A DNA stretch of 64,000 nt from Pseudomonas reactans (GCF_013385825.1 NZ_JACAPG010000023.1:1-64000), one strand, 5' to 3'. Shown: positions 17,121-26,174, counted from the stretch's first letter. Numbers and translations: made by a program. Notes: generated by a model from the letters alone, not told the origin.

Positions 17121-18503
17121 ATGCGTCGCCTGTTGTTCGCCTGCCTGCTCATGGGTTCTGCCCATGCCTTCGCCTTTGACCGCCTGCAAGTCGAGGGCTA
17201 CACCTTGCCCAACGGCCTGCAATTGCTGCTCAAGCCGGGCACCGAACGCGGGCATGTGGCGATTCGCCTGGTGGTGGGCGTGGGTCTGGATGACTTCAGT
17301 TGTGAGGACAAAGAGCTGCCGCACCTGCTGGAACACTTGCTGTTCAGCGGCATCGACGGCGGTGGAGAAGGTGAGCTGGAAGACCGCATGCAAGCCCTGG
17401 GCGGCGAGTGGAACGCCTATACCAGCAACGCCGACACCACCTTCGTGATCGAGGCGCCCGCGCAAAACCAGCGCAAGGTGCTGGACCTGTTGCTGGCGAT
17501 CCTCACCCGCACCGAATTGACCGACGCCAATATCGACGCCGCCAAGCGGGTGGTGGAGCGCGAAGACGGCGGCCACTACTCACACCTGCAACGCCTGCTG
17601 GACCGCCAGGACTTGGGCCACACCGCCAGCAACCAACTGGCCGTGGAATTGGGCCTCAAATGCGCCGAACGCGCCGAGGTCGACCATCTGACCCGCGACC
17701 AGTTGGAGAACCTGCGCAAAAACTGGTACGCGCCCAACAACATGACCCTGATCATCGTCGGCGACCTCGACAAATTGCTACCGGCCTATCTGGAACGTAC
17801 CTATGGCCAGCTCGACCCGGTCGAACCCACGGAACACCCGGCACTCCCGGAAATCCAGCACGCCGCCGCCACCCACCGCGAACTGATCCACGGCTGGGTC
17901 GGCGATAGCGCCAAACTGCACTGGCTGTTCCCGGAGCCGGTACTGGACAACGGGCATGATGAAACCTACGACCTGCTCAAGGACTACCTCGACTGGGCGC
18001 TGTACCGCCAACTGCGCCTCAACCACGGTTTGTCCTACGGCCCGTGGAGTGAACGCGAAGTGCTCGGCGGCGTCGGCTTCCTCAGCCTGAACGCCGACCT
18101 GGAGCGGGAAAACCTGCCCGAAGCCGAACAGGTCCTTCAGGACCTCAGGGCGCAGTTGCTCAAAGACGGCCTCGACCCGGCGGTGTTTGCCCGCCTGCAA
18201 CAAGCCGCGGTCGCCCGCCAGGCCTGGGCCGTGCAGGGCAACAGCGCATTGGCCGACTATTACTGGAGCGCTTCCGGCGATTACAACAACGGTCACTTCA
18301 GCGACCCGGTCAAACGCATCAAGGCCGTGAGCCTGGACCAGACCAACCAGGCCATGCGCCAAGTGTTCAAGCAACCCGGCTACTGGCGTATCGAGAAGCC
18401 GCTGCTCAGTTACGACGGGCTCAGCTGGATCGGCGCCGGTGTCCTCGGGCTGATCGCCTTTGTGTTGATCGGCGTGCGGGTTTATCGCAAACGGATTGCG
18501 TAA
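17121..18503 (+). CDS. M16 family zinc peptidase with C-terminal membrane anchor
   Basis: A 460-residue protein with a signal peptide (1-18) and an M16 peptidase domain. The inverted zinc motif HLLEH occupies residues 68-72, a downstream glutamate in AKRVVEREDGG should be the third ligand, and the second M16 lobe lies at about 190-380. The C-terminus has one membrane helix (WIGAGVLGLIAFVLIGVRVY) followed by RKRIA, so the enzyme would sit in the inner membrane facing the periplasm. Most bacterial M16 proteins are soluble or paired with an inactive partner; no partner gene is adjacent. The substrate is unknown. Confidence 0.85.
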   Translation: MRRLLFACLLMGSAHAFAFDRLQVEGYTLPNGLQLLLKPGTERGHVAIRLVVGVGLDDFSCEDKELPHLLEHLLFSGIDGGGEGELEDRMQALGGEWNAYTSNADTTFVIEAPAQNQRKVLDLLLAILTRTELTDANIDAAKRVVEREDGGHYSHLQRLLDRQDLGHTASNQLAVELGLKCAERAEVDHLTRDQLENLRKNWYAPNNMTLIIVGDLDKLLPAYLERTYGQLDPVEPTEHPALPEIQHAAATHRELIHGWVGDSAKLHWLFPEPVLDNGHDETYDLLKDYLDWALYRQLRLNHGLSYGPWSEREVLGGVGFLSLNADLERENLPEAEQVLQDLRAQLLKDGLDPAVFARLQQAAVARQAWAVQGNSALADYYWSASGDYNNGHFSDPVKRIKAVSLDQTNQAMRQVFKQPGYWRIEKPLLSYDGLSWIGAGVLGLIAFVLIGVRVYRKRIA

Positions 18504-18575
18504 TGACGCAACGTATGACGGGCTAAGACGTTATTCTGTCTAGGATTTTTTCCTACAAAGACTGCGAACCGCCAG

Positions 18576-19607
18576 ATGCCAAACCTGACCCACGTAATCC
18601 AGCGCATTCTCGAGCTGATGAAGCGCTACCCAGGGGTGATTGCACTCGGCGGCTTCATCTCGGGCGTGGGCAGCTTCATTCTGGTGGATCGCCAGCAGGG
18701 CATGGCCAGTTGGATCGCGGTGATCATGCTGGTGAGCTGGTTGTGGCTGATGCTGGAAAACAGCTTCACCCAGCTGTTCACCAAAGTCTTCAAGCGCGAA
18801 ATCCCCGAACCGCTGCTGCGCTACGCGACCCAGATGATCCACCAGGAAAGTCTGTTCTTTGTATTGCCGTTCTTTTTCATCACCACGGCATGGAACAGCG
18901 GTCAATCGGTGTTCACAGGCCTGCTCGGCGCGGCGGCGCTGGTGTCGATCGTCGACCCGCTGTACTACAAATGGCTGGCGCCCAAACGCTCACTGTTCCT
19001 CGCGCTGCACACCTTCACCCTGTTCGCCGCACTGCTCACCGCGCTGCCGATCATCCTGCACCTGACCACGGCCGAAAGTTACAAACTCGCCTTGGGCGTG
19101 GCCATGGCATTGTCGATTCCAACCCTGGCTGTGAGCATGCCGCTACGCAGCCTTAAAGGCTGGGCGATGTTGCTCGGGGTCACGGCCGCAATTGGGTGCG
19201 CCGGGTGGTTCCTGCGCAGTTGGGTGCCGCCGGCCACCTTGTGGATGACCGAAGTGGCCATCAGCACCCAACTGCAAGACCGCACGCCGGGCGACGACCT
19301 CAAGGAAGTCACCGCCGCCCAACTGCGCGGCGGCGGGTTGTACGCCTACACCGCGATCAATGCGCCGCGCGGGTTGGATGAGCGCATCTACCATGTGTGG
19401 CAATTCAACGGCAAAGAGGTCGACCGCATCGCCCTGGATATCCACGGCGGGCGCAAAGAGGGCTATCGCGCCTGGACCCACAAACAGAATTTCCCCGGCG
19501 ACGCCGTGGGCCGCTGGCAAGTGCGGGTACTGACCGAAGACGGGCAGGTGATCGGCGTGTTGCGCTTCAAAGTGACGGACTCAGCACAAACGGACAACCC
19601 AAAGTAG
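18576..19607 (+). CDS. DUF5924 membrane protein with C-terminal DUF2914-like domain
   Basis: A 343-residue protein. Six to seven hydrophobic helices occupy residues 15-215 (starting GVIALGGFISGVGSFILV). They are followed by a soluble domain of about 110 residues with the DUF2914 pattern GLDERIYHVWQFNGKEVDRI and GRWQVRVLTEDGQVIGVLRF. The soluble domain is likely periplasmic and beta-rich. Function unknown. It sits 72 bp after the M16 gene and 28 bp before the Mla-like operon. Confidence 0.82.
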   Translation: MPNLTHVIQRILELMKRYPGVIALGGFISGVGSFILVDRQQGMASWIAVIMLVSWLWLMLENSFTQLFTKVFKREIPEPLLRYATQMIHQESLFFVLPFFFITTAWNSGQSVFTGLLGAAALVSIVDPLYYKWLAPKRSLFLALHTFTLFAALLTALPIILHLTTAESYKLALGVAMALSIPTLAVSMPLRSLKGWAMLLGVTAAIGCAGWFLRSWVPPATLWMTEVAISTQLQDRTPGDDLKEVTAAQLRGGGLYAYTAINAPRGLDERIYHVWQFNGKEVDRIALDIHGGRKEGYRAWTHKQNFPGDAVGRWQVRVLTEDGQVIGVLRFKVTDSAQTDNPK

Positions 19608-19634
19608 GCAGGTTCGTGCTATTACGTAGGAATT

Positions 19635-20810
19635 GTGGATAGCCAAACAAGCTCGGAGCTTATGACCCCCCCTACGACGGCCGGTGCAGCCCACCTCGAT
19701 ACGTCCACCACCCCGCCACAGCTGAGGATTACGGGGGACTGGACGCTTGCCCACTACGCCAACCTGAAGAAGCTGTCGGACACGCTCGACGGCCAATACG
19801 ATGCCGGCGCACGCATCGACCTCAACGGCCTCGGCGCCCTGGATACTGCCGGCGCGTCGTTGCTGGTGGAGTTGCTGGGGCCAAGCCGCATCGAGCAATC
19901 CGCCGAACAGACCGACTGCAGCCTGTCTGCCGCCGACCGCGCCCTGCTCAAGACCGTCTACCGCTCCCTGAATGACTTTTGCGTGCCGGACAAGGCGCCC
20001 GAAGAAACCGCCGGCATCCAGGTGCTGGCGCGCATTGGCCGAGCGGTGGACACCGTCTGGCAGGACAGCAAGAAACTGCTGGGTTTTATCGGCCTGATCC
20101 TCGAAACCTTCGCCCGTAGCATTTTCCGTCCCAAGCGCTGGCGCATCACGCCCATGGTCGCGCATCTGGAACAGGTCGGCCTCGACGCCGCGCCCATCGT
20201 GGCCCTGCTGACCTTTTTGGTGGGGGCCGTGGTGGCATTCCTCGGCGCCACCGTGCTCAAGAGTTTTGGCGCGACTATCTTTACCGTCGACTTGGTGGCG
20301 TTCTCTTTCCTGCGGGAATTCGGCGTGTTGCTGACGGCGATCCTGATCGCCGGTCGCACCGCCAGTGCCTTTACCGCCCAGATCGGCTCGATGAAGGCCA
20401 ACGAAGAAATCGACGCCATCCGCACCCTGGGCCTGGACCCGATGGAGTTGTTGGTGCTGCCTCGCGTACTGGCGCTGCTGGTGGCATTGCCGATGCTGAC
20501 CTTCCTGGCGATGCTCTCGGGGATTGTCGGCGGCGGCGTGGTCTGCGCCGTGGCCCTGGATATTTCGCCAGCGATGTTCCTCTCGTTGCTTCAATCAGAC
20601 ATTGGCGTGCAGCACTTCCTGGTGGGCATGGTGAAAGCGCCGGTTTTTGCGTTCCTGATTGCCGCCATTGGCTGCCTGGAGGGCTTCAAGGTCAGCGGCA
20701 GCGCCGAGTCCGTCGGCGCCCACACCACCTCCAGCGTGGTGCAATCGATCTTTGTGGTCATCGTGCTGGATGCGGTCGCCGCGCTGTTCTTCATGGAGAT
20801 GGGCTGGTGA
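19635..20810 (+). CDS. MlaE-family ABC permease fused to an N-terminal STAS domain
   Basis: A 391-residue protein. Residues about 25-110 form a STAS-like domain (LRITGDWTLAHYANLKKL, then RIDLNGLGALDTAGASLL) and the rest is an MlaE/YrbE permease (REFGVLLTAILIAGRTASAF, then MKANEEIDAIRTLGLDP). In canonical Mla the STAS protein (MlaB) is separate; here it is fused. This type of ABC core moves phospholipids between membranes. GTG 19635 (after TAGGA) and ATG 19662 (after GGAG) are both possible starts. The last codons overlap the next gene by four bases. Confidence 0.88.
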   Translation: MDSQTSSELMTPPTTAGAAHLDTSTTPPQLRITGDWTLAHYANLKKLSDTLDGQYDAGARIDLNGLGALDTAGASLLVELLGPSRIEQSAEQTDCSLSAADRALLKTVYRSLNDFCVPDKAPEETAGIQVLARIGRAVDTVWQDSKKLLGFIGLILETFARSIFRPKRWRITPMVAHLEQVGLDAAPIVALLTFLVGAVVAFLGATVLKSFGATIFTVDLVAFSFLREFGVLLTAILIAGRTASAFTAQIGSMKANEEIDAIRTLGLDPMELLVLPRVLALLVALPMLTFLAMLSGIVGGGVVCAVALDISPAMFLSLLQSDIGVQHFLVGMVKAPVFAFLIAAIGCLEGFKVSGSAESVGAHTTSSVVQSIFVVIVLDAVAALFFMEMGW

Positions 20811-21610
20811 GTCGTCTACACCGAGCGCCCACCGAGGCGGTGATTGAAGTGCGCGGCCTATGCAATCGCTTTGGCAGCCAGAGCGTGCACGAGAACCTCG
20901 ACCTGGATTTATACAAGGGCGAGATTCTCGCCGTGGTCGGCGGCTCCGGCAGCGGCAAGTCGGTGCTGCTGCGCAGTATCGTCGGCCTGCGTCGACCCAG
21001 CGAAGGCGAAGTGCGGGTGTTCGGCAAGAACCTGCCGAGCCTGCCGGAACATGAGCGCTCCCTGGTGGAACGGCGCTTTGGCGTGCTGTTCCAGAAGGGC
21101 GCGCTGTTTTCTTCGCTGACCGTGACCGAAAACGTCGCGCTGCCGTTGATCGAACATGCCGGCCTCAGCCGGCGCGACGCCGAGCACTTGGCCGCGGTGA
21201 AACTTGCCCTGGCCGGGTTGCCATTGTCGGCGGCCGACAAGTACCCGGCGTCGCTGTCCGGCGGCATGATCAAGCGCGCCGCTCTGGCCCGCGCGCTGGC
21301 CCTGGACCCGGACATCCTGTTCCTCGACGAGCCCACCGCCGGCCTCGACCCGATTGGCGCAGCGCAATTCGACCAACTGATCCTGACCCTGCGCGATGCG
21401 CTGGGCCTGAGTGTGTTCCTGGTCACCCACGACCTGGACACGCTGTACACCATCACCGACCGCGTGGCGGTGCTGGCGCAGAAGAAAGTGCTGGTGGCCG
21501 ATGCCATTGATGTTGTCTCGGAAACGGACGACGCATGGATCCACGAATATTTCCACGGCCCCCGTGGCCGCGCGGCATTGGATGCCGCTCAATCGCTTAA
21601 CGAGGTATGA
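20807..21610 (+). CDS. MlaF-like ABC transporter ATP-binding protein
   Basis: A 267-residue ATPase with Walker A GGSGSGKS, signature LSGGMIKRAALARALALDPD (the MlaF-type 'SGGMIKR' variant), Walker B ILFLDEPTAGLDP and H-loop VTHDL. It starts with GTG inside the stop of the permease gene (GTGA) and ends one base before the MCE gene start. It energises the lipid-transport complex of this operon. Confidence 0.92.
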   Translation: MSRLHRAPTEAVIEVRGLCNRFGSQSVHENLDLDLYKGEILAVVGGSGSGKSVLLRSIVGLRRPSEGEVRVFGKNLPSLPEHERSLVERRFGVLFQKGALFSSLTVTENVALPLIEHAGLSRRDAEHLAAVKLALAGLPLSAADKYPASLSGGMIKRAALARALALDPDILFLDEPTAGLDPIGAAQFDQLILTLRDALGLSVFLVTHDLDTLYTITDRVAVLAQKKVLVADAIDVVSETDDAWIHEYFHGPRGRAALDAAQSLNEV

Positions 21611-21611
21611 C

Positions 21612-22550
21612 ATGGAAACCCGAGCCCATCATGTGATGATCGGTCTGTTCAGCGTGATCGTGGTGGTCGGCGCGATGCTGTTCGGCCTGTGGCTGGCCAA
21701 GTCCAGCGTCGACAGCGCCTTCCAGGACTACGAAGTGATCTTCAACGAGGCGGTCAGCGGCTTGTCCCAGGGCAGTTCGGTGCAGTACAGCGGGATCAAG
21801 GTGGGCGATGTCATCAGCCTGAGCCTGGACCCCAAGGATCCGCGCCGCGTGCTGGCACGTATCCGCCTGGCCGGGCAGACGCCGGTCAAGGAAGACACCC
21901 AGGCCAAGCTGGCCCTGACCGGCATCACGGGTACCTCGATCATCCAGCTCAGTGGCGGCACCCCGCAGAGTCCCGAACTCAAGGGCAAGGACGGTAACCT
22001 GCCACAGATCATCGCCTCACCATCGCCCATCGCGCGCCTGCTGAACAACAGCAACGACCTGATGACCAGCATCAACCTGCTGCTGCACAACGCCAACCAC
22101 ATGTTCTCCCGCGAGAACGTCGAGCGCCTCAGCAATACGTTGGACAACCTGCAACAAACCACCGGCGCCATCGCCGACCAGCGCGGCGATATCAAGGTGG
22201 TGATGCAGCAACTGATGCAAGTGAGCAAACAGGCGAGCGCCGCCCTGGAGCAGACCACCGTGCTGATGCGCAACGCCAACGGTTTGCTCAACGAACAAGG
22301 CAAGCAGGCCTTCGGCAGTGCCGAGCAGGCCATGAAATCCCTTGAGCAAAGCACCGCGACCATCAATACCTTGTTGACCAACAACAAGGACTCGGTGAAC
22401 AGCGGCATGCAAGGCCTCAACGAACTGGCGCCGGCCGTGCGCGAACTGCGCGAAACCCTCGGCTCGCTGCGCGCCATCTCCCGCCGCCTGGAAGCCAACC
22501 CCAGCGGTTACCTGCTGGGCAGCGACAAGAACAAGGAGTTCACGCCATGA
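21612..22550 (+). CDS. MCE-domain (MlaD-like) substrate-binding protein
   Basis: A 312-residue protein with one N-terminal membrane helix (MIGLFSVIVVVGAMLFGLWL), one MCE domain (about 38-115, including GLSQGSSVQYSGIKVGDV) and a long helical C-terminal part that may form a tube or coiled-coil. MCE proteins form hexameric rings that shuttle lipids across the periplasm. ATG at 21612 follows GAGG. The open frame extends upstream only as a shadow of the ATPase gene. It overlaps the next gene (ATGA). Confidence 0.9.
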   Translation: METRAHHVMIGLFSVIVVVGAMLFGLWLAKSSVDSAFQDYEVIFNEAVSGLSQGSSVQYSGIKVGDVISLSLDPKDPRRVLARIRLAGQTPVKEDTQAKLALTGITGTSIIQLSGGTPQSPELKGKDGNLPQIIASPSPIARLLNNSNDLMTSINLLLHNANHMFSRENVERLSNTLDNLQQTTGAIADQRGDIKVVMQQLMQVSKQASAALEQTTVLMRNANGLLNEQGKQAFGSAEQAMKSLEQSTATINTLLTNNKDSVNSGMQGLNELAPAVRELRETLGSLRAISRRLEANPSGYLLGSDKNKEFTP

Positions 22551-23158
22551 AGCGTGCTTACCAAATGATCGCCCCGGTGGCCCTGGCACTGGTGAGCGCG
22601 TGCTCGATCCTGCCCAAGGCCGACCCGTCGGATGTGTATCGCCTGGCCGCGGCGCAGAGCACCAACCAGGCCGCGCCTGTCAGTTGGTCACTGCGTGTGA
22701 ACAAGCCGCAGACCAGCGAATTTCTCGACAGCCCGCGCATTGCCGTGGTGCCCAATGGCGACCTGATCAGCAGTTATGCCAACTCGCGCTGGAGCGACCC
22801 GTCGCCGGTGCTGCTGCGCAACCGCTTCATGGACGGCTTCCAGCGCGATGGCCGGGTGACGCTGCTGAGCACCGACGATACCAACCTGCAGTCCGACTAT
22901 GAGCTGGGCGGGCAATTGCAGGCGTTCCAGAGTGAATACCACGGCAGTGCGGTGGAGGTGGTGATTCGCCTGGATGCGCGGTTGGTGCGTGGGCGTGATC
23001 AGCGGATTGTTGCAAGCCGCAGGTTTGAGGTGCGGCAGCCGGTGAGCGACACCAAGGTGCCAGCGGTGGTGGCCGGGTTTGGGCAGGCGGGGGATCAGTT
23101 GAACAAGCAGGTGGTGGATTGGGTGGTGAGTCAAGGCACGGCAGCGCACCCACTGTAG
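22547..23158 (+). CDS. ABC-type transport auxiliary lipoprotein (PqiC/LetB-partner-like)
   Basis: A 203-residue lipoprotein with lipobox LVSAC (Cys 19). The auxiliary domain includes ALVSACSILPKADPSDVYRL, RIAVVPNGDLISSYANSRW and RRFEVRQPV. It should sit in the outer membrane and receive lipids or brace the MCE ring. It is the last gene of the four-gene Mla-like operon, with ATGA coupling to the MCE gene. Its final Leu codon and TAG stop are the first bases of a REP element, so the original C-terminus may have been a few residues different. Confidence 0.87.
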   Translation: MKRAYQMIAPVALALVSACSILPKADPSDVYRLAAAQSTNQAAPVSWSLRVNKPQTSEFLDSPRIAVVPNGDLISSYANSRWSDPSPVLLRNRFMDGFQRDGRVTLLSTDDTNLQSDYELGGQLQAFQSEYHGSAVEVVIRLDARLVRGRDQRIVASRRFEVRQPVSDTKVPAVVAGFGQAGDQLNKQVVDWVVSQGTAAHPL

Positions 23159-23255
23159 GAGCGAGCTTGCTCGCGAAAATCGTCAACGATAACGCAGCGC
23201 TATCAGCCAGCCCGCGTTGCCGATACGTTCTTCGCGAGCAAGCTCGCTCCTACAG
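23153..23255. repeat. REP doublet overlapping the 3' end of the lipoprotein gene
   Basis: The same inverted REP pair as at 15156. The left unit starts CTGTAGGAGCGAGC, and its CTG TAG are the last sense codon and stop codon of the upstream gene. It lies between convergent genes and can act as a bidirectional mRNA end. Confidence 0.95.
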
Positions 23256-23270
23256 GTTTGGGTGTAAGCC

Positions 23271-24500
23271 TCAGCCAAAGAACCAGTAGCACACCGCAAT
23301 AGCAGCAACGACACCGGCCAACTCCGCCAGCAACGCACACCCCACCGCATGTCTGGCCCGTTGAATTCCCACCGACCCAAAGTACACCGCCAGCACATAG
23401 AAGGTGGTCTCGGTACTGCCCTGGATCGTCGCCGCCACCAGCGCCGGGAAGCTGTCCACACCTTGAGTCTGCATGGTCTCGATCAACATCGCCCGCGCAG
23501 CGCTGCCGGAAAACGGCTTGACCATCGCAGTCGGCAAGGCATCAACAAAGCGTGTGTCCATGCCGGTCCAGGCGACCACATGGCGAATACCTTCCAGGCC
23601 GAAATCCAGGGCGCCCGAAGCGCGCAACACACCCACGGCACACAGCATCGCCACCAGGTAGGGCAGCAGGTTCTTCGCCACGTCGAAGCCTTCCTTGGCG
23701 CCTTCGACAAATGCCTCGTACACCTTGACCTTGCGTAACGCGCCGATCACCAGAAACAGCATGATCAAGCCGAACAGCGTGAGGTTGCCGAGGATCGACG
23801 ACAAGCCAGCCAGCGCCGTCGCGGAAAGGGTCGCCAGCAATGCCATGAAGCCGCCCAATACCAGCGCACCCGGGATCAGATAGGCCAGCACCACCGGGTC
23901 CCACAGCCGCAGGCGCTGCATGATCGCCACCGAGAGCAGGCCGACCAGGGTTGAGGCGCTGGTCGCCAACAGGATCGGCAGGAACACCAGCGTCGGGTCC
24001 GCTGCGCCTTGCTGGGCGCGGTACATGAAGATGGTCACCGGCAGCAGCGTCAGCGACGACGCATTGAGCACCAGGAACAGGATCTGCGCGTTACTCGCGG
24101 TGTTGGGGATGGGGTTGAGTTCCTGCAGCGCCTTCATCGCTTTCAAGCCGATAGGCGTCGCCGCGTTATCCAGGCCCAGGCCGTTGGCGGCGAAGTTGAG
24201 AGTGATCAAACCGATCGCGGGGTGGCCGGCAGGTACTTCCGGCATCAGACGGCGGAACAGCGGGCCAAGGGCCTTGGCCAGCCAATCGACGATTCCGGCC
24301 TTCTCGGCGATGCGCAAGAAACCCAGCCACAGGGTCAGGGTGCCGAACAGCAGCACCATCACTTCCACCGACAGTTTGGCCATGGCGAAAATGCTTTCGA
24401 CCATTGCCGCGAAAATTCCGGCGTTACCGCCGACCAGCCATTGCGCCAGTGCCGACACCATTGCCACGACAAAGAAGCCAAGCCACAGGCCATTGAGCAT
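23271..24500 (-). CDS. SpmA/SpmB-like nucleoside-recognition membrane protein (fused)
   Basis: A 409-residue inner-membrane protein in which two Gate (nucleoside recognition) domains are fused. The SpmA-like half has GHPAIGLITLNFAANGLGLDN and TPIGLKAMKALQELNP. The SpmB-like half has DALPTAMVKPFSGSAARAM and QGSTETTFYVLAVYFGSVG. In Bacillus the separate proteins are needed for spore core dehydration. In non-sporulating Pseudomonas the role is unknown but probably transport. It has a start just upstream of TGATGCTCAATGG and lies downstream of gltP past a strong terminator. Confidence 0.85.
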   Translation of the reverse strand: MLNGLWLGFFVVAMVSALAQWLVGGNAGIFAAMVESIFAMAKLSVEVMVLLFGTLTLWLGFLRIAEKAGIVDWLAKALGPLFRRLMPEVPAGHPAIGLITLNFAANGLGLDNAATPIGLKAMKALQELNPIPNTASNAQILFLVLNASSLTLLPVTIFMYRAQQGAADPTLVFLPILLATSASTLVGLLSVAIMQRLRLWDPVVLAYLIPGALVLGGFMALLATLSATALAGLSSILGNLTLFGLIMLFLVIGALRKVKVYEAFVEGAKEGFDVAKNLLPYLVAMLCAVGVLRASGALDFGLEGIRHVVAWTGMDTRFVDALPTAMVKPFSGSAARAMLIETMQTQGVDSFPALVAATIQGSTETTFYVLAVYFGSVGIQRARHAVGCALLAELAGVVAAIAVCYWFFG

Positions 24501-24551
24501 CAGTTGAATCCCCCGAAGAATGGAGCGAATGATAGCGGGGCTGGCAGAAAC

Positions 24552-24581
24552 GACAAACCCCGGAATGATCCGGGGTTTGTC
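24552..24581 (-). terminator. Terminator after gltP
   Basis: A perfect 12-bp stem (GACAAACCCCGG / CCGGGGTTTGTC) with a 6-nt loop lies 18 bp past the gltP stop. On the minus strand it is followed by GTTTCT. It is symmetrical, so it may act in both directions. Confidence 0.8.
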
Positions 24582-24598
24582 TTAGAGCTGTTGTGTTA

Positions 24599-25930
24599 TC
24601 AGCTGCGGGTCGCTTGGGCGGCCGGCGCGGCGTCCTTGCTGCGCCAGTGCGGCAGCGAGTTCCAGTAGCGCTCGCCCTTGGCGTCGTCGTACATGCCTTC
24701 CCAACGGGAGATGACCAATACGGCCAGGGCGTTGCCGATCACGTTCAAGGCCGTACGCGCCATGTCCATAATGCGGTCGACACCGGCGATGAACGCCAGG
24801 CCTTCCAGCGGAATACCCACGCTGCCCAGGGTCGCCAGCAGCACCACGAAGGACACTCCCGGCACGCCGGCGATACCTTTGGAGGTGACCATCAGGGTCA
24901 GGACCAGCATCAACTGCTGGCCAACCGACAGGTCGATGCCATACAGCTGGGCAATAAAGATGGCCGCGATGCTCTGGTACAGAGTCGAACCGTCGAGGTT
25001 AAACGAGTAACCGGTCGGCACCACGAAGCTGCAGATGGCTTTCGGCGCGCCGTAGGCTTCCATCTTCTCGATCACGCGCGGCAGCACGGTTTCGGAGCTG
25101 GCGGTGGAGTAGGCCAGGACCAGCTCATCCTTGAAGATACGAATCAGCTTGAGGATCGAGAAACCAAACAGGCGAGCGATCAGGCCCAGTACTGCAAAGG
25201 CAAAGAACAGGATGGCGACGTAAACCAGGATCACCAGCTTGGCCAGCGGCAGCAAGGAGGCGAAGCCGAAGTTGGCGACGGTCACGGCGATCAGTGCGAA
25301 GACGCCGATCGGGGCGTACTTCATGATCATGTGGGTGACTTTGAACATGCTCTCGGACACGCCCTGGAACATAGTCACCAGCGGCTCGCGCAGCTCAGGC
25401 TTGAGGCTCGACAAGCCCAGGCCGAACAGCACCGAGAAGAAGATGATCGGCAGCATTTCGCCACGGGCGACGGCGGCGAAGATGTTCGACGGGATCAGGT
25501 TAAGGATGGTCTCGATGAACGCATGCTCATGCTGCACTTCGGCAGCGGTGGCGGTGTACTTGGAGATGTCGACGGTACCCAGGGTACTCATGTCGATGCC
25601 GGCACCGGGGTGGAACAGGTTGGCCAGCAGCAGGCCGACCACGATGGCGATAGTGGTGACGATTTCGAAGTAAAGGATGGTTTTGACGCCGATACGCCCG
25701 AGCTTCTTCGCGTCACCGACACCGGCAATGCCGACAATCAGCGAGGAGATCACAATCGGGATCACGATCATCTTGATCAGGCGAATAAAGATATCGCCCG
25801 CTGGCTGCAACACATTGCTGATCCACCAGGCCTTTTCAGCACTGAAATGGTTGAGCACTGCACCGATTGCGATCCCCAGCACCAAACCGATGAGGATCTG
25901 CCAGGCGAGGCTTAGCTTTGCCTTCTTCAT
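24599..25930 (-). CDS. gltP: Glutamate/aspartate:proton symporter (DAACS family)
   Basis: A 443-residue dicarboxylate/amino acid:cation symporter that imports glutamate and aspartate with protons. Family signatures are present: the serine-rich reentrant loop YSTASSETVLPRV, the TM7 motif with SFVVPTGYSFNLDG, and the second hairpin SKGIAGVPGVSFVVL, plus TM8 DRIMDMARTALNVIGNALA with the conserved substrate-binding Asp/Arg/Asn. It has eight helices and normal length. A possible promoter with an embedded operator lies about 210 bp upstream (26147-26174). Confidence 0.93.
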   Translation of the reverse strand: MKKAKLSLAWQILIGLVLGIAIGAVLNHFSAEKAWWISNVLQPAGDIFIRLIKMIVIPIVISSLIVGIAGVGDAKKLGRIGVKTILYFEIVTTIAIVVGLLLANLFHPGAGIDMSTLGTVDISKYTATAAEVQHEHAFIETILNLIPSNIFAAVARGEMLPIIFFSVLFGLGLSSLKPELREPLVTMFQGVSESMFKVTHMIMKYAPIGVFALIAVTVANFGFASLLPLAKLVILVYVAILFFAFAVLGLIARLFGFSILKLIRIFKDELVLAYSTASSETVLPRVIEKMEAYGAPKAICSFVVPTGYSFNLDGSTLYQSIAAIFIAQLYGIDLSVGQQLMLVLTLMVTSKGIAGVPGVSFVVLLATLGSVGIPLEGLAFIAGVDRIMDMARTALNVIGNALAVLVISRWEGMYDDAKGERYWNSLPHWRSKDAAPAAQATRS

Positions 25931-26120
25931 GTCATTACCCTTACTTCAAGTGAACTTAAGGCAAATGCGCCATCTGCAACGCTCGAGAGCGAAAAAGTGT
26001 GTGCATCTGCCTCCATGGAAGGTCACCGCAGCGTGGCCGAAATGGCTTACTGGCAGGCGAAAAAAGGCGCAACTATTCCCATGCAAGGGAGCGACGTCTA
26101 ATGCCGTAAACGCCTACCCT

Positions 26121-26174
26121 ATGCCGAATCGGCATGGCCTTTTTCTATAATAACTGTCCGAACGGTCAGTTCAA
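26121..26174 (-). promoter_or_regulatory. Candidate sigma-70 promoter with palindromic operator in the spacer
   Basis: On the minus strand TTGAAC (26169-26174), a 16-bp spacer and TATTAT (26147-26152) resemble a sigma-70 promoter. The spacer is almost wholly filled by an 18-bp palindrome ACTGNCCG-NN-CGGNCAGT (26153-26170). A second perfect palindrome, ATGCCGA-N-TCGGCAT (26121-26135), lies just past the expected start point. This layout fits a repressor (for instance TetR-type) blocking transcription toward gltP. The leader would be about 210 nt long. Confidence 0.5.

Noticed and set aside
24593..25915. A 440-codon frame antisense to gltP
   Set aside because: The Gln/Asp/His-rich sequence is the mirror of hydrophobic helices in gltP. 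No ribosome site.
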